From Nymphaea colorata (taxonomy: Eukaryota; Streptophyta; Magnoliopsida; Nymphaeales; Nymphaeaceae), in NCBI RefSeq assembly GCF_008831285.2, contig NC_045149.1:18181035-18245034 (forward strand): 64,000 nucleotides of DNA. The letters are read 5' to 3'. Position 1 is the first letter of the stretch. Every line of letters begins with the position of its first letter. Positions 25,901 through 39,364 of the stretch are shown piece by piece. Below the pieces are notes generated by a model, which saw only the letters and a program-made list of their open reading frames with translations, did not search any database and was not told where the DNA came from. A program made the translations under genes and the position numbers.

Positions 25901-26697
25901 GACCACTGAGCTTGCACAGACTGTAGTTTCTTTGTCCTGTATCTGTCTTCTCCTTGTCCCTGCCCATCACCCTAAAGCTTGCAAAGTTTCCTGTTCTGCT
26001 ATATATACCTTTTTTTTTTCTTACTGACAAACTAGTAGAAATCAGGATTGCATCATCCACCTTGAAATTGGTTCTTTACCTAAAGCAGAAAATCTGAACA
26101 CCCCTTTTTCAGGTTTGGCTCATTTATAGCGAGACCATACATACCCACCTCAGTGTGTAGTTCATGCGAGCTGAACTGGGATCGACCTAGACTTTCTTGA
26201 AAATTGATCATGTTTTCTCCTCCACTACTACCAGAATAAGAGCTTCTATGTGTGATTGCATTGGAATCACTAAGATAGTTGTGAAATTTGCAGCACTGAT
26301 CCTTTTGTATCGATCAACAGAATATGCATACACCATGAAGGTTACAGAAAAGTGCGACATCTACAGCTATGGAGTTGTCCTGTTGGAACTGCTGACTGGG
26401 AGAACTTCAGTGCAACCAGTTGATCAAGGAGGTGATCTGGTGACGTGGGTAAAGACATCAGTTCGTAATGTTTCTCTGTCTTCTGGAGTTTTTGATGACA
26501 GACTAGACCTTGACGACCAAAGTACTATTGATCACATGACAATCGTGCTGAAGATTGCATTAATGTGTATAACTACGTCACCCCTTGATCGGCCATCAAT
26601 GCGGGAAGTTGTGTTGATGCTGATAGAGTCTAATAGACAGAAGGAGGAGTGTTACGTTTCTTCGGGGGAATCCGAGACACATTCTCAGGATGTTTAG
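22962..26697 (+). CDS. LRR receptor-like serine/threonine kinase (LRR-XI-like, At2g33170/At5g63930 type)
   Basis: A plasma-membrane receptor kinase with an LRR ectodomain for peptide or other extracellular ligands. Exons 22962-25884 and 26321-26697 give 1099 residues. Residues 1-27 form a signal peptide (MFAIPKMARFAILVAFWASF). The LRRNT cap (LSNWNASDPTPCSWTGITC) is followed by roughly 26 plant-type LRRs with the GxIP pattern, then a Cys cap (GLCGGPLGGC). The single TM is near residues 739-763 (IVAIIAVVVGAISLVLIAI). The kinase has the P-loop IGRGASGIVYKA, VAIK-type lysine in IAVKRL, HRDIKSNN (about 925) and DFGLAK (about 946). The 436-bp intron splits the Glu codon of the APE motif (CCA G/AA), restoring IAPEYAYTMKVTEKCDIYSYG. 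It is an RD kinase with all catalytic residues, so probably active. Close relatives include At1g17230. The ligand is unknown. Confidence 0.95.
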
Positions 26698-29600
26698 CTC
26701 ATGAAGGTATTATATGTAGATTCACCTTTAACATCTTGTTTTCCCTTCTTTGTTCTCCAAAAATTCTTGTAGAAAGAGAAGAAGAAGAAGAAGAAGAGCA
26801 TGGTATTAGCTTCTCTTCCAATGAATTGTACATTAACATGTTCTTTTCGTTATACTAATGGAATCTGTTTTGTTATTCCTAGTCTTGGACTCTTTTGGTA
26901 GTGGGCTCTCTCTCTTCTCCTCTGTGTGTGTCTCTTATTAAACAAGTAAAATATTACTTTACTAAACTCAACACAACAACTAACAGCTCGGAGATTGTGG
27001 AGGTAAAGACCTTGAATCAAGTCCCAAAATCATTTTTTTGCACCCAGGACTCGGGAGCCTTCTTATAGTAATTGTCCTGGTTCACCAGAGAGTTTATTCT
27101 GAGGCCCGTCAACTAGTCTGGTTCATATAGTCTGTGTTTATAATTTTATACATCATTTTTTGTTATGTTTATATACGTATAAAATAAAGTATCGATGTTA
27201 GTTTTTAAGTTTAAGAACATATACATTTAGTACTTGTTTCTAAACAGAAAAACGGTGAGTGACCTAATTGACGCGCGGACCAATCTGTTGGTATGGATTG
27301 CCAACCATGCCGGCGGTCACTCTTATGGCGGAGAAAAGGGTCTAGAGGCAAGCCAGGAACGCCACCAAAAAGAAGATTTTTCATGAGTTTCCATTAGTTT
27401 GAGTATCAAAAATGAATGAAATTAGTATAGATAACAGGGAGAAGTAGTTAGATTATATACCAACATCTGCCTGGCAACGTCCTTTGGGTCAAAATCTTAA
27501 AAACAAAGAAAGATGAGCATAAACAACTTTATGTATAAAAAACATTGTCAACTTTCACGATGGGATTACTCCGTCATGGAAACGCTGGTTAGATTGGAGC
27601 ACCTTGTTGTGCAGAAACGATGTATGCCACTTGAAGGAAGAGAAAATGGGGACGGGGATCACCCGTTTTCTCCATTTCCATGGCATTGCTAATGTTGGAG
27701 CTCCATGAGAAGAGGGAACTGGGAATGTCTCCCCCCTTCACTCGTGGCTCCGGCCAAATCAAAAACAGCCATTAACACCGGGTGCATTACATTCCCCAAA
27801 ACCCCTTGTACCAACAGCAGTAACACCTGCTTGACGCATTTCATCAAACACGTTCACCGCACCACCCAGCACCTTGTACCAAAGCAACTGAAAGGGAGAG
27901 AGGGAGAGAGAGAGAGAGGGTCGTCCTATGCACGGCGATTCTTTCGATTTTGTAGGTCGGCTTCTATAGGGTTTTGGATCCGTTTTCTGAAATCTAAGGC
28001 TTGGACGATGGCCCTGCTTGCGGGCCGAGGAAGATAAAATCGATTCGGGTCTGGGTTATTGGCGGACTGTGTTTTGATCCAGATCCGGGTTTAGATTATT
28101 TGGATTAGATTTGCAAAACAGATGGAATCCGAGACAGTACAGGCCGTTTGGCATCACGAATCCAATGAATTTACCTCAAGAATAAGGTAGATTCATGAGA
28201 CACTAGAACTACTGTTTCATGAATATGTGTCAAAACTTAGGGTAGATACTTAGGACACTTTGAGAGTGTCCTTGTTGCAAAATGACTCTTAAAGTTCAAA
28301 TAAAAATCGGCTCCGGTTTAGACAAAAATCTTCGAATTAGATCCGGACCACTTGCATCCCTACTTTAACTGCTGGAACCGAATGAGGTGAATTTGGATAA
28401 GATGGTCTTGATCAGATCCGTTGGAATGGTCCAATTTGAAGAAGAACTTGTGTTTCATTGAGAATATTGCTTACTTAGTTACTGTCTGGATGCGCATCTG
28501 ATAAATATCATTCCGGGACGTTTCAGATAAACAAAATGAGTTTCAAGTATACACTAACAACCATATATACACAATTTGAAAGCTTGATTTATACTTTATA
28601 CATTTGTAGATAAGGGTGTATCATGAGATATGGTGCTTGTATCATGAGACAGATAATACATAGGAAAGTCCATTTAGAAATGAATTAGATTAAGCAAAAA
28701 CAGAAGAACCCTTGTGCCATATCCAAGTGATTTGGACTCATAATTGATCCAGGACAAATTTATCAATGAGAAAGAGACGGGCCGGAAATCAGGTCCGGCC
28801 ATTAACTTCTTGGATCCCTTGAACGCCATTTTTTTTTTCATATTTCCACAAATTTCTTGACAGGACCTCCCTATTTTGTGGCAATTTCTAAACATGGCCC
28901 TTGATTTAAAAAAAAACAAAAAAACAAAAAAGGCCACCCATAACGGGTTTGAAAATAACCAAAATAACTCTGCTTGTTAAGTATTTTATAAGGGTAAAAT
29001 TGGAATCTGGGCAATTTTTCATCCTATTAAATTACCAAAATACCCCTATGGTAAAATGTGAGAACAAGCCTTTCCATGTTATTGGCATAACATGAAAAGT
29101 GTATTCTATGAGGATTGAAAATAAGTTTTGGTGTCTTATCGTTTCATTGTCATATGAAATGCATATTGAAACCGTCGCAGGAAAAAAACCGATAAGCAAA
29201 TGAGAGAATAAATAACTTAAATTACATTATGCTTTGGATCAACAAACAACACATACATGTGCACTAGTTTTGAAATTAAAAGCGTACAAGTTGTCCCTCA
29301 ATGATGACAATCTAGCAGCACCTGACATTGGTTAATCATTCCAATGCTTGTTTCCTCATCGAACACTCAATGCTGACTCCAAAATTGAAGACAATATTAG
29401 CTGGAAACTTTAGCTTATACTTTTATGTATCTGGAGCAATTTAGAAGGAAAAATTAAGATTTGCACTGTTTTGAAGTAGGTGATTTTGGAGCCCTCCTTT
29501 ATCGTATGCCGGCTCCCGGCCCACCCAGTGTGTTCTGGTTTTAGCATCGACTTAGTCTTCTGAAAGTTAATTTTGATTATGAAATCAAGTTTCCAAGCAG

Positions 29601-29880
29601 GACTAAATGCTGGCCAAGCAGGTCAGAAGGAACGCCATTACCACTTGATTCCTTGAAGGCTTCTTCCGTTCGATGGTGAGCCATTCATGGTAGCCAACAA
29701 AAGGTTCAAAATGTGAAGTCAGTTTTCCGAAATAGGGTCGAAGGTTCGTCTCCAAATGAAAATTTTCTAAATGCACGTGGGACACGACAGCGAGGAAATG
29801 CTATTTTTTTCTGTTATGTTTTTAGAGTTGGGGGCATTTCAACGGCACCCAACTCGCCAATCGTATGATTTTTTCCTTTC
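26698..29880. other. Intergenic region between the receptor kinase and the tetraspanin
   Basis: No gene is supported. The first part is the kinase 3'UTR, with an AGA-repeat tract near 26775-26800. A (GA)n tract lies at about 27893-27920. The 110-codon open frame at 27705-28037 runs across that tract and has no recognisable domain. A CAGGCCGTTTGGCATCA phrase near 28140 resembles the start of many plant MITEs, but no partner end was found. Confidence 0.5.
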
Positions 29881-31266
29881 TTTTTCTAGGTTTTGTCTTC
29901 CGATTCTCCTCTGGCAACCAGAATTCCGTGGGAAGATGTATCCGGGCTATTAAAAATCGTCTGTAATCGAGGTATCCCTGTTTGACTAATTTCTTTTTTG
30001 TCTTCTGAATTACCGATCTTCTCTTTTCCTTTTCATTTCCTTTGCCTTTCGTTGTTGCTTCGATAAGCAGGTTGCTGTTCCTCTTTTTGTTTCTTCAGTT
30101 GGGCATTCCTGTCATAGGAATTTTTTTTATTGAAGCTTGTTAATCTGTTACTGTTGGTCCACCCTGTGGACCTCTCTTGTTTAGTTTGATGAGCACTTTT
30201 TCAATGGGGGTAGCAAAATGGAATTGGTTAAATGGTTTAGAAAGTTGATGATCCTCTTTCTGGTTGTTTTTCGATTCAAGAATGAACTATATTTGAGTGT
30301 TTTTCTTTTTAAATGAGAATTCGATTTTCTCTTTCAAAATCATCCTTTGTCGAGGATTGAAGTTTCACAACTCTTTAATGGGCATGAAGTTTAAGTCTGT
30401 AGGAATCTGGAGATGAATGGCAATGCATGTGCTCCTGATATCTGCAGACCAGGCGTTTATTTGTCCTTTCTTGAAGAGTCTATTTGGGTGATCTTAGTAA
30501 ATGGCATTGGTCTTGTTAACTGGCATAGTTTATTACCAAAGTGTTTTTGAGGTACCGAAATTCCTTGTGGATCGCGTTGGACCGTCTTATATGGCATCCA
30601 CATGCTTTATTTTTAAGCCAACATCTACATTTTCCTAATGGTTCTTGTCTGATTGATTTTGGTAAAGTTATTTTCTTTTCTTGGACAGTGTCATCCTTCA
30701 TTAGATAGTCTTTGTTAATGGCTATCTGCTTCTTGTTTAGTTCTATGAATCTTTGTGGTTTTGCTTGTTTATTATTAGAAAATTTCTAGTTCGGAAATGG
30801 TTTTTTTCCTGCAAACTTCAAAATTTAGGAACTCTGTACGAAAAGTTACCTGTTGGTGACGATTTATTTTATTGGTGAAGCTTTCCACCAAATTGTTATG
30901 TATGGCTTTGGTGTTTGGAGAGCCTTTGCTCAGCACGAGTTCACTTAATTGCTTTCAAATAAACAGGATTTCAATCAGGTGTAGTCTTCTAGCATGAAAA
31001 GGTACCATTTCAAAAGAAGTTGCACCTTTTTAGTTGTTGCTATTTTCGTTTGTGCTATGTTTATTAAATTATGATAATATGGTGGGGTAACTCAACATGC
31101 CAATTGTGACATAAAATACTGCAGCTAAACGTAGCTTGTGTATCTCTTGTTGAAATCGGTGGCCTCAAATTATTATACGAGAAGGTTTTGCTGATTCTCT
31201 TATGAGTAACTAAAACTGTCATTTGAAAATGTTTTTTTCCATAGGAAATTGGTGTTTGCTAAAAGA
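29880..31266 (+). promoter_or_regulatory. Probable 5'UTR exon and leader intron of the tetraspanin gene
   Basis: A CT-rich leader-like stretch ends at about 29971 with a donor (CGAG/GTATCC). T-rich intron-like sequence then runs to an acceptor ending at 31244 (TTCCATAG), 22 nt before the ATG. A 1.27-kb leader intron is inferred from these sites. Confidence 0.4.
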
Positions 31267-33771
31267 ATGGCTTGCAGAGCCTGCAGAAGCTTCCTGGCGT
31301 TTATTCTAAAGTTTCTGAATTTTGTGCAAACTTTTGTGGGAATAGCAATTATTCTGTATTCTGTTTGGATGCTCAATCATTGGAATCACAATCATAATGT
31401 TCCTCCTCCATCTGCGCCTTCACCTGAAAATGATCCGGCTGGGATGTTGGCATTGTATAGTTCAGAGGTTCAAAAGGACGGTGAGTGGGTTGGAAATTCT
31501 CAGTACATATTTTCTCGCAAGCTTGGTGAGCATATGTCTTCTGGCCTTGACGACAATGAACTGCAATTCAGTTTTAAGGGGCTTCCAGCTCCCTGGTAAC
31601 TTCTCCTGCTTGCATATGTTGTTTCCCCATCTATCTGAATCTAGTTCGAGCCTTCTAGGTATTGGTGTATCTTTTATGTCCTGAAGGACTGATTTCAAAA
31701 ATGAAATTCAGGGGTGAATTATGCATTCATTAATCTCAGAATAGCTATTTGTACTTAGTATGTAGTATGTACAGCTAACTTTATTGCATGAAAGAAACCT
31801 TTAGTTGGTTTCACATTTCAATAATCACAATTTCTACGGCAGGTGCCTTTTATTTTCCGTTAATATTCTTATAATGTTATTTGGTGATCAAACCTTTTCA
31901 AAAGGTTAAGAAAAAATCACTTACAACGAGATCTCTTATCTCTCTCTCTCTCTCTCCTTGAGTTGATTGTTTCCATTGTGATGTGACATAATGGCCACGT
32001 GAATAACTCCTTTTGCTGTTTGTGATAGGTTTATCTACTCAGTTATGAGTATTGGCGTCTTGTTATGCTTGATTACTTGTGTTGGCCACATTGCTGGAGA
32101 AACTATCAATGGTTGCTGTTTGTGCTTTGTATCCAGATGATATTTTATTTTCTTCCTTCATTTTATCCTCAAATGATTGGGCTTGAGAATATTTTGGACC
32201 TTTGTCGACATGATTCAGTGCAGTAGCATGGTGTTATCCAGCTGATATTACATTGCCTAGATTTAGGTCGTCCTTATAAATTACTAGATTACAATTTTAT
32301 ACAAGATGAAACTGATCTTTTGACATACATTTCAGCCTGACATATTGCAATTTACAGAAATACCACCTCAAAATATTTCAAGCACAGTCACAGATATTGA
32401 TAGCCATCTGACAGTATTATGATAAAAAATAATAAATAATTGAATTAAAAAATATTAGTAAATGCCATCTTTCGAAATAATCGGAAAATTTACCAAGAAA
32501 CTCATTTGTGTTTTCTCAAAATATTGATGTTGATTACAATGCCATGATAAGAAATGATAAATTATACGATTGGATTCATGACAATATTTGTGAAATTCCA
32601 TCCTTTTTAATGTATTAAGAATTTATTTGAAAATAATGTTACTTTACTAAATGTTATGCATCCTAATGTCTTCCCAAGGTTTCCTTCCAACAGTCAATTC
32701 TGTCGGTTTGTTATGACGCCACTTACATAGAAGTACCTGATATTGATGATTGAATAAACCCCTTGCTCTTTTACTGTTAAGTTGTTGTGACTCATCGATG
32801 AAAGAAACCACTTTTTTTTTCAGTAGTGCTGTATCCTTTTTCTTTTTCTCTAGACGTTGCTTTGTTCATCTTACTATCAAGTTTTGGAGGCTACGCCTAT
32901 GAAAGCAACTACTGTTTTTCATATATCATGCATGCTTTTACTTTTGATGTGTACCTGTTGTACAAGTACACTGTGCGCCACGGTATATGAACCAACAGAT
33001 TGAACAGACTCCGGGCATGTGGCTTATGACTTTCGTGGTTCCAATTTGAGATTCATCCTTGACCGCTAGCTTAGTATACATCTCTTATGACAGTTGTTAT
33101 TCTGCTGGAGGCAGCTTTGGTGGGTTTTATGCTTCTTGACAAGCATTGGGAAGAGGTACTTGTATCCACCATTTCATGCTCATGTCTTTACATCGGTATG
33201 GCTTTTTCAATCTCTTTTATATATTGTATCTCTTCATTTCATGCTTTGCAGGATCTTCCATATGACCCTACTGGAGAGTTTCAACAACTCAGATCTTTCA
33301 TCGAAGATAATATTGACATGTGTAAGGGTGTCGGCCTGTTTGTGGTCGCTATTCAGGTGAATCTCTTCCTTTAGTTCTTGAATTCTCATCGCTCGGATTC
33401 TTATTTTCCGGCATTTTCAGTTAACAGTGACACCAAAATTGTTTGGCACTATTAAAGTGATTTAGAACTTAGAAGTTGACCATTTTCATATCTGCCTGGG
33501 AAAAAGTAAGGTTTTATCAACAGAGAGGATAATTGTCTCAATTGCCCAAACAGGCTCTCTCGCTGCTGCTGGCGTTGATTCTACGGGCCATGGTTACACG
33601 AAGAAGGGGACACTATGAAAGTGATGATGACGATTATCTTGTGAGGGCTGACTATAGGCAGCCATTGCTAGGCACCCAAGTCACTGCTTCAACCTCAATG
33701 GACAGTAAAAGCAACCGCTCTGATGCCTGGAGCACAAGGATGAGGGAAAAGGTACTGCTGCCATCTCTCTC

Positions 33772-33805
<34 letters not shown>

Positions 33806-33950
33806 GCTCTTTGTGGAATTAAACTGCCTAGTTAATGTTATGCAGTATGGACTGAACCCAAATGAGTTTGCCTATGGCGGAGGAGATCCAAACGTAGCTC
33901 AACCAATGAGAACCGGTATGGAGGATCAGGGAAGGTGTTCCATCCTGTAA
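31267..33950 (+). CDS. Tetraspanin of the TOM2A-like group (TET18-20 type)
   Basis: A four-pass membrane protein related to Arabidopsis TOM2A, a tonoplast protein known as a host factor for tobamovirus multiplication and an organiser of membrane complexes. Exons 31267-31595, 32029-32128, 33075-33155, 33252-33356, 33554-33751 and 33846-33950 encode 305 residues. The start MACRACRSF is typical of the group. TM1 is [19 protein letters not shown] first loop of about 75 residues follows. TM2 lies in exon 2 ([19 protein letters not shown], then GCCLCF), TM3 in exon 3 ([16 protein letters not shown]), and TM4 spans exons 4-5 ([20 protein letters not shown]). A hydrophilic tail follows TM4. [16 protein letters not shown] matches the loop of the TET18-20 group. 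Exon 3 uses the acceptor CTTAG at 33074, which keeps phase 0 and gives CFYTSLM. The C-terminus is GRCSIL, a CaaX-like prenylation signal. Confidence 0.9.
33768..33806. repeat. (CT)n microsatellite in the last tetraspanin intron
   Basis: A CT-rich run with one GT interruption lies in the 94-bp intron 33752-33845. It fills the expected polypyrimidine tract, and length changes could influence splicing. Confidence 0.85.
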
Positions 33951-35122
33951 AACCAGACTTGGTGGGTCCGACCAACGTGCAGAAATTCTTTATTCTTAGA
34001 TTCCTGTTCATATATGTGAAAAAAGAACGTAGCCTACTTGATCTAGCAAAAATGGTTCTTCTTGTAACCATAAATTCATGTCTCTTCTTTTAGCAGTAGT
34101 CATTTTCATGAGGCAGGAAATGCAGGGGCTTAGTTGGTCCATGGCAGAGTCGCAGTTCCTCCTTGAACCAAAGCATCGTTTTGCCTGGGGCCGCCCCTTC
34201 TTCTAACGGTTTCATCACTTTCAAAATGCTTTAAATTTTCATCAGAGTTTAGCAGTATCCTGTACCTGACGGGGAGCAAAGCCTGAACAGATTCCTATAG
34301 TCAGGAATCTGCCATTCTGGCGCTGGGCCTGGGACATCCCATTGCTTTGCTTCTGCGTTAACATCACCAACAGCTCAGCTCACGAGCAGGATGAAGCTCG
34401 GCCTGTGGCATGCCTGCAGGACGTTGCTTTCTCTTTCCGGTCAATTCCGCATCTCTGCAATTTCAGTTTTGTTTGGACAGATCAGATAATTAACAGTACA
34501 ATGAAAATGAAGCGGGAAGGGGAAGGTAACTGAAAGCCAAACCGGGAACCAAACATTTTAGATGATAGGGGAACCAAAGCAGCAGGAGGGACAACCCGAA
34601 GAGGCCAAAGCCCTTTCCCCTCAACCTTAAGAGAAGTGTACACATCACCGTTTGGAAGAGTCATCAGTCATACCCACAGGAATCAAACAGATAACCACAC
34701 TTTCACCAACTCACCAGCCTAGGCCGTTAGGCTGCCTCTCTTAAGTCTTAGGGCAGGAATTAAAGCAGCAGCGAAGAGAATGGTTGAAAACGAGAGTGAG
34801 CTTTCCTAGTAACTATGGTTCTGAGAGATAGAGAGAGACCTGGATGAAAGAAAATCTCGTGCATTTTTCTCCTCCTCCAATGTTAATGGATAGACATTAC
34901 ACATACAACTGCTCATACCTCTCGAAACAAAATTCAAATCTTAAAAAGTGAATGTTATACAAGATTGCCTTACATACATACATTAACCCCAAAAATAAAG
35001 GAAAAAGAAAGAAGACAAGAATAGCTCTTCCCAATAACAAAGGATGAAACGTGTTCCTCACTTAATGCCCTTTTCTCTCGTCCTGCGGACGGCAGAGAAG
35101 AATTTCTACACATGCAAACGTA
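33951..35122. other. Convergent intergenic region between tetraspanin and TRM-like genes
   Basis: Contains both 3'UTRs, which run toward each other. No further gene is supported. A SINE-like segment lies at about 34540-34745. Confidence 0.6.
34540..34745 (-). mobile_element. Possible tRNA-derived SINE fragment
   Basis: On the minus strand, CTGGTGAGTTGGTG resembles a Pol III A box. About 30 nt later GTTTGATTCCTG resembles a B box (consensus GGTTCGANTCC). Order and spacing fit a tRNA-derived SINE head. No clear tail or target-site duplication was found, so the borders are approximate. Confidence 0.4.
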
Positions 35123-38100
35123 TCAGCGGCAGCATATGAGGATGGTGTCAGAAACAGTATCCTCTATCAAGTCGTTAAGGACATCGTTCTCGATCTCTTT
35201 CCCGATTGCGTCGACCTCCACCAATTCCATATCCAACCAATCCCACTCTCTGCCTTCCACCTCTCTCTTCAACATCTCATCGACGCATTCCCTGCCTTCC
35301 GCTACTGTGGCCGTGGTAGCCACCACCTCAGCGAATTTGTTCCTCAGCCGCCTCCATACCTCTTCTGCTAGCCGGCTTCCTCCAAGTACCACACTCTTCC
35401 TAGTCCTACTTCTGACGATCGACCATGGATTCACGTCCAAAGATAATCCTGCCATATCCAAGAGGATGGCATTCGTGCAATCAAAGAGAAGCCTTCTTTC
35501 CAACACAGCTCGCCGCAGCTTTGCACCACTCATTGGATCCTTTGCGACACAGCTGCTAAAACTCGTGTCCTGATCATTGAGCTTCTCCAGCAAAGAAGGG
35601 TCTAAGGGGCATTTTGATGAATGCCATAAATCAAAAACATTTCCGTTATCGGGTCTATCTCTGTCCAAGCCAGAAGATGAGAGTACTTTCTGCACGAACG
35701 AGAACTGATCTTGCTCATTCACTGTCGCGGTCCCAACAGCAGCTGCATTTATTGATGCACTGCCGGTTCTCTGATCATCCAAATTGGGGTCCTCCCATGA
35801 CAACGTAGTGGCGATTGATTCAAGAGAGGACACCCGACTTGCACCCACTTTAAGGGAATGAGATGCATTTCCTTCTGTCGCGAAAGGGAACAGATTAGAA
35901 GCAGCATTATAGGATTATAATACTAATTTAAAAGTGGGACAACTCGATGCCGAACTCACCTTGCGAAATGGTGCCTCTATCCATGCCAGGAGGGCTAGGA
36001 GCTTCATCTTCAAACGGAAGTTCCAACACTGAAACAGGACTAGGTTGCTCTTGGTTGTCACTCAAGACTTCTCTAGGTTCTGCTCGACTCAGGATTGCCT
36101 GCACAGGGACGTACAAACTCAGTACTAAACAACAACTAGGTTCAGTAACAAAAGATAAAATTGGTGCCTGCCGTGCAACTGTCGTAACTCATTCTAGAAA
36201 TAGTTTTTCAGGTTTCGTTTGTACGTTCATTGTCTTCCCATCTATGGATGAGCGCTTCTCTATGCATGTGTTTGTGTGCAAGCTAAGAGAGACCTTTAAG
36301 ATCAGGTACCTCGACAGAACAGCCTCCTGAAGTTGAAGCAGAAGCTTTGCATAATTCATGCGATTCAGACGCATCTCTTGATGTCTCCTCTTTGGCAGAT
36401 GGATCACATTTCTCCTTGCTTGCTTTCTTGTTCTTGGAGAAGAACAAACTTGAGACCTTCCCTTTCAGTGACTTCGCACTCTTTGGTTTATCTGTTATTC
36501 TGAAGGGCTTTGATGGTGGTTCAGGCTTAGCCGCCTCATCTTCCAGTCGCACACTGTCAAACGCTTTTGAAGAAACTGGAACTGATCTTGATCTCAATAG
36601 ATTTCTTGGGGAGCCCTCCCCAGTACCATCACCCATACTTTTGCTACCAGAAACACAACCTGATTCGTGGTCATCATTTACAGCATGGGGCCTATTGTTT
36701 GAAATACTGCAGGCTTCCTCAATGATCTCCCCAACTGAATCTGTTGTCTTCTTTGCTTCAGGTATAGCAAGCATTTCACCTAATGTACTGGAGCTTCTTC
36801 TTAGATGTCGTTCTTGGTTGCCATTTGCCATCAACGCCCACCGCTCCGAAAGTCGCTTCTTGGCTTCCTTGGTTACTGAAGATTCTGAGGAGTAAGACAC
36901 CCTACTAATAGAGGATGATGAATAAGGGCTACACCTATTGATGAAGTCCCATGAATACCGTGAAGTTGGGGTCATGATCTCCGAATCACTAAGATTGCCA
37001 GCTTCTGCATATTCATTCTCTGACCTACTGTGCGAGCTCTCATCCCCAACATACCCATTTGATAATGTAGATGAGAGAAATGTCTCATCTCTGCTACTGA
37101 ATGCACGCATAGACTTGCTGCTTATGCTTTCACGTATCTGCCTTGTTATCTGTCTCACCTGCAAATCCTGATTTTCATCAGTAGAAGCATTCAAAAATTT
37201 CTCTGGACTGCTTGCATATAGAGTTCTGCTGTAGGGCCTAGGCGATAGTGGTGGAGAAGAGACCACCATTCTTATATCTTGGGCCTTTTTGGGACTAGGT
37301 TTTAGGACCACTATTCTCGTGGGATGATGAGAACCATCAGGTATTCCTGTTGCTCTAACATGGAAGGCAGTCTGATAATTAGAAGCAGCAGACCAAGGTG
37401 GCCTGTTCTCGTCCGGCTCCTTCAGCTCCTTTGCATCAACCAGGTTGTGTCTCTTTGGGGAGTGATTCACCAGATCCTGTATCCTGCTAAGTCTCTCGCT
37501 TCTTAATTCTGAGGTAATCCATCTTCCTCCACCGTGAGGTTGTTTTGGTGAGCCACGTTCCATCACTGCCTTTGAGGGTTTCAGCACTGTGATGCGCTTT
37601 GTCTGAGATGGCGGTGGAATTGATTGCAAGTTGGTAAGATGTTGAGAGAACAAGGAATTGGGCTCTTGAAGAAATTTCAGGAACAATTCCCTGTTTGAAC
37701 TTAACACCTCCAATGCATCTTGAAATTCTTTGGACTGACGAAGTTTTTCATCAGTAGCAAGTCGTTTTGCTTCCAAAAATTTTTGACGTACCAGATCCAT
37801 TTTTTTCTCATCCAGATGGTTATTGTGTCTCACTTTCTGCAATGACTGGGTATTGACTTTTTCCATCTTACATGACTGCCAAACTTCATAAACATCTTTA
37901 CATTCTTCTTGTTCATGAGCAGAGGTGTGGTTCTGTGTTTTATGCAGCAAGTAGTTCTCCTTTAGTTTAATCTCTCCGTGCTGATGACCAATCACAGTTC
38001 CAGGATGAGTGGTACCCAGATGGATTGGCAAATAGTAGCGACGTTCATGGTTCCTCAACATAGTGCTCCGTGAATGGCTCTCACATTTGTTGCTTTGCCT

Positions 38101-39364
38101 GGTGGAAGAAAATGGTTCATGGGCAGGAATAGCATCCAGACCCATTAGCCGTGCAACAACACCAGGCGGTCTTCCCTTTGGATCAATTTCCTTTGACATT
38201 TCTTGAGCTAAAAGCATCTTCATAGGTGTTCCGTTTGAAGTGTTGTCCGGGCCTGTTCTTGCTTCATATGTTACCTGTCAACCACACATTCAAAATAAAC
38301 TGAATATATGCCTAGAAGATGGCAAGCGACTAAGATACCCATAATCGGGGATCCTAGCACCTAATTTGTACAGTTACTATTTGTACGGATATGAATTCCC
38401 CATGCCGAGAAGCAGCAGAATTTTTAAAAACAAAATCGTGCTCAACCCACATATTTATAGTATAAGTCAAAAAAAAATCTCAAACCATTCATTTTCAATT
38501 GCTTATGAAATAAGAACAATATATAAAAAACTTGAGTAATTTTTATTTCTAACTTTTCAAACATGTGGATCCCTTTTATATGGTTATTTTTGCAAGAAAT
38601 GTACCTAAGATTGAAATAAGCTACTGGAGTGAGAGAGTGACGCCAAGAACTTTTTCCATACACGTTCTTGCAATTGGAGACTTTGAAATAAAAATATTTT
38701 TACTTTCATATGCATGGACTAAATAAATAATTGAGCATTAAAAACTTTGAAGTTTTATACAACATAAAGGCGGTAGACACTTACGGGCCTCTCTTCTGCA
38801 TATTCCTCGTCAGGGTAGACTGCCTTCTTTGGCATCTGCGCTTGGCTTCTCGGAAGATCCGAACCTGCCATTAGAAATCATAAGGTGAAACTCTTATCAT
38901 CCTAAGTATTTTGGAAAAGAATCGGCAGGTGAATTGACTACAGAGTGGATCGACTAATTCCAGCACTTCTATCAAGTAATGCCAATTTAATTATTAAGAT
39001 GACACTCTGGAAACAATGAAAGTGTTGATGTGGAACAGGGAGGTGGTCGAAAGGTAGGAACATCCTTGCCTACACACAGACACATTCCTTTAGAAACTAG
39101 GATATGAACATCAGATGTAGCATGTGTAACTGTTGATCCCTGAGTTCAGATCTATCCAAACCATTCCACAAAAAGGAAGTTGAGAGAAGAAAAAAGTTTG
39201 ATGGAAAACATGTAGCTTAACTCACCATCGCGATGAGGTTTCTCGGTTAGCAGTTTGTTTCCTGAAACCCCAAAATTCAAATCAAACAAGTTGACCATGA
39301 TTCCCATACATCCTGGATATGATTTTTGGGAACTATTCGTTTTCTTCCGCTGAAACTGCGCCAT
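35123..39364 (-). CDS. TRM-like protein (TON1-recruiting-motif / DUF3741-DUF4378 family)
   Basis: Family members bind microtubules and recruit TON1/PP2A complexes that order cortical arrays; LONGIFOLIA proteins belong here. Minus-strand exons 39364-39226, 38864-38785, 38274-36310, 36098-35960 and 35874-35123 give 1024 residues with consistent phase. The N-terminus has YPGCMGIMVNLFDLN followed by NKLLTEKPHRDG, typical of one TRM subgroup (I recall TRM17/19/20-like proteins). VARLMGLD, the DUF3741 signature, is near residue 113. The middle is Ser-rich and basic, as in microtubule-associated proteins, with repeated VVLKPS motifs. The C-terminal DUF4378 region (roughly 850-1010) includes RRLLFDCTNAIL and a WxxxMxL-type stretch (DWLDMELVEVD), ending DTILICCR. 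The start is the ATG at 39364, directly after an acceptor AG. Which TRM it is cannot be settled by reading. Confidence 0.88.

Noticed and set aside
36347-36895. 182-codon plus-strand frame
   Set aside because: It lies wholly antisense to the large coding exon of the TRM-like gene, which has consistent splice sites and family motifs.
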